Part shown: piece by piece, positions 6,374 through 6,450 of the stretch
Layout: each line of letters opens with the position of its first letter
How positions within the stretch are numbered: the stretch's first letter is position 1
DNA from: an uncultured Flavobacteriales bacterium
GTDB taxonomy: Bacteria; Bacteroidota; Bacteroidia; Flavobacteriales; BACL11
Assembly (NCBI GenBank): GCA_913052655.1
Contig: CAJXFN010000078.1
Location: 1 to 6,450 of the forward strand
DNA: 6,450 bases
Direction of reading: 5' to 3'
Position numbers and translations under genes: made by a program
Notes under the pieces: generated by a model
Told to the model about the DNA's origin: nothing
Database searches by the model: none
The model's input: only the letters and a program-made list of their open reading frames with translations

Positions 6374-6450
6374 TTTCATAACACCGTTTTGGTTCCGAAA
6401 ACTTCCTTAATCAAATTGTAAATTCCTGTTATTGATTTTTAAGTGTTACA
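6374..6450. other. Intergenic tail after glmS, no feature identified
   Basis: These 77 bases follow the glmS stop codon. They contain a weak 5-bp hairpin (GTTTT at 6386-6390 with AAAAC at 6398-6402) that has no T-run behind it, so it is not a convincing terminator. No start codon with a recognisable coding sequence and no tRNA-like structure is visible before the window ends. Confidence 0.4.

Noticed and set aside
6386..6402. Hairpin GTTTT...AAAAC after glmS as a rho-independent terminator
   Set aside because: The stem is only 5 bp and AT-rich, the inner bases do not pair well, and no T-run follows.
6379..6448. Inverted repeat TAACAC (6379-6384) with GTGTTA (6443-6448)
   Set aside because: Six-base arms 58 bp apart in AT-rich DNA are expected by chance and have no further structure.
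1..6450. CRISPR arrays, insertion sequences, tRNA or rRNA genes, toxin-antitoxin or defence genes
   Set aside because: No repeated units, terminal inverted repeats, transposase motifs, or RNA gene structures were seen; the window is almost fully covered by conserved coding sequence.

Overview
This window is AT-rich chromosomal DNA that looks like it comes from a member of the Bacteroidota (Cytophagales- or Flavobacteriales-like; I cannot place it more finely). The reasons are: start codons without Shine-Dalgarno sequences, three exact matches to the Bacteroidota -7 promoter element TAnnTTTG in the only sizeable intergenic gap, a DUF4270-type lipoprotein, and the gene neighbourhood radA / flippase-like / panC facing a short GT5-like gene, a DUF4270 gene and glmS, which I recall as recurrent in this phylum. 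No mobile element, RNA gene, CRISPR array or sign of recent transfer is visible, and all complete genes look intact.

Layout. Two divergent gene sets are read outward from an 88-bp gap at 2386-2473. Leftward (minus strand) the order is panC (pantothenate synthetase), a flippase-like multi-spanning membrane protein of the lysylphosphatidylglycerol-synthase transmembrane family, rfaE2 (heptose-1-phosphate adenylyltransferase), and the first 11 codons of what is very probably radA, cut by the window edge. The gaps are 9 nt, 4 nt and a 1-nt stop/start overlap (TAATG), so this is almost certainly one transcription unit. Rightward (plus strand) the order is a short GT5 (glycogen/starch synthase N-terminal domain) protein without the usual catalytic residues, a DUF4270 lipoprotein, and glmS (glucosamine-6-phosphate synthase). 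The gaps are 6 and 3 nt, again one operon. The last 77 bases hold nothing I can name.

How the genes work together. GlmS makes the first committed precursor of UDP-GlcNAc, hence of peptidoglycan and lipopolysaccharide. RfaE2 makes an ADP-heptose precursor for the lipopolysaccharide core. The flippase-like protein and the lipoprotein act at the membrane. PanC belongs to coenzyme A synthesis and RadA to recombination. The window is therefore mostly housekeeping with an envelope-biosynthesis flavour.

The points most worth following up are the GT5-like protein, which is probably not a glycogen synthase although it would be annotated so by homology; the missing panD next to panC; and the compact, overlapping divergent promoter region with a small palindrome in its centre. 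I found no convincing new defence, mobile or RNA-based system here.
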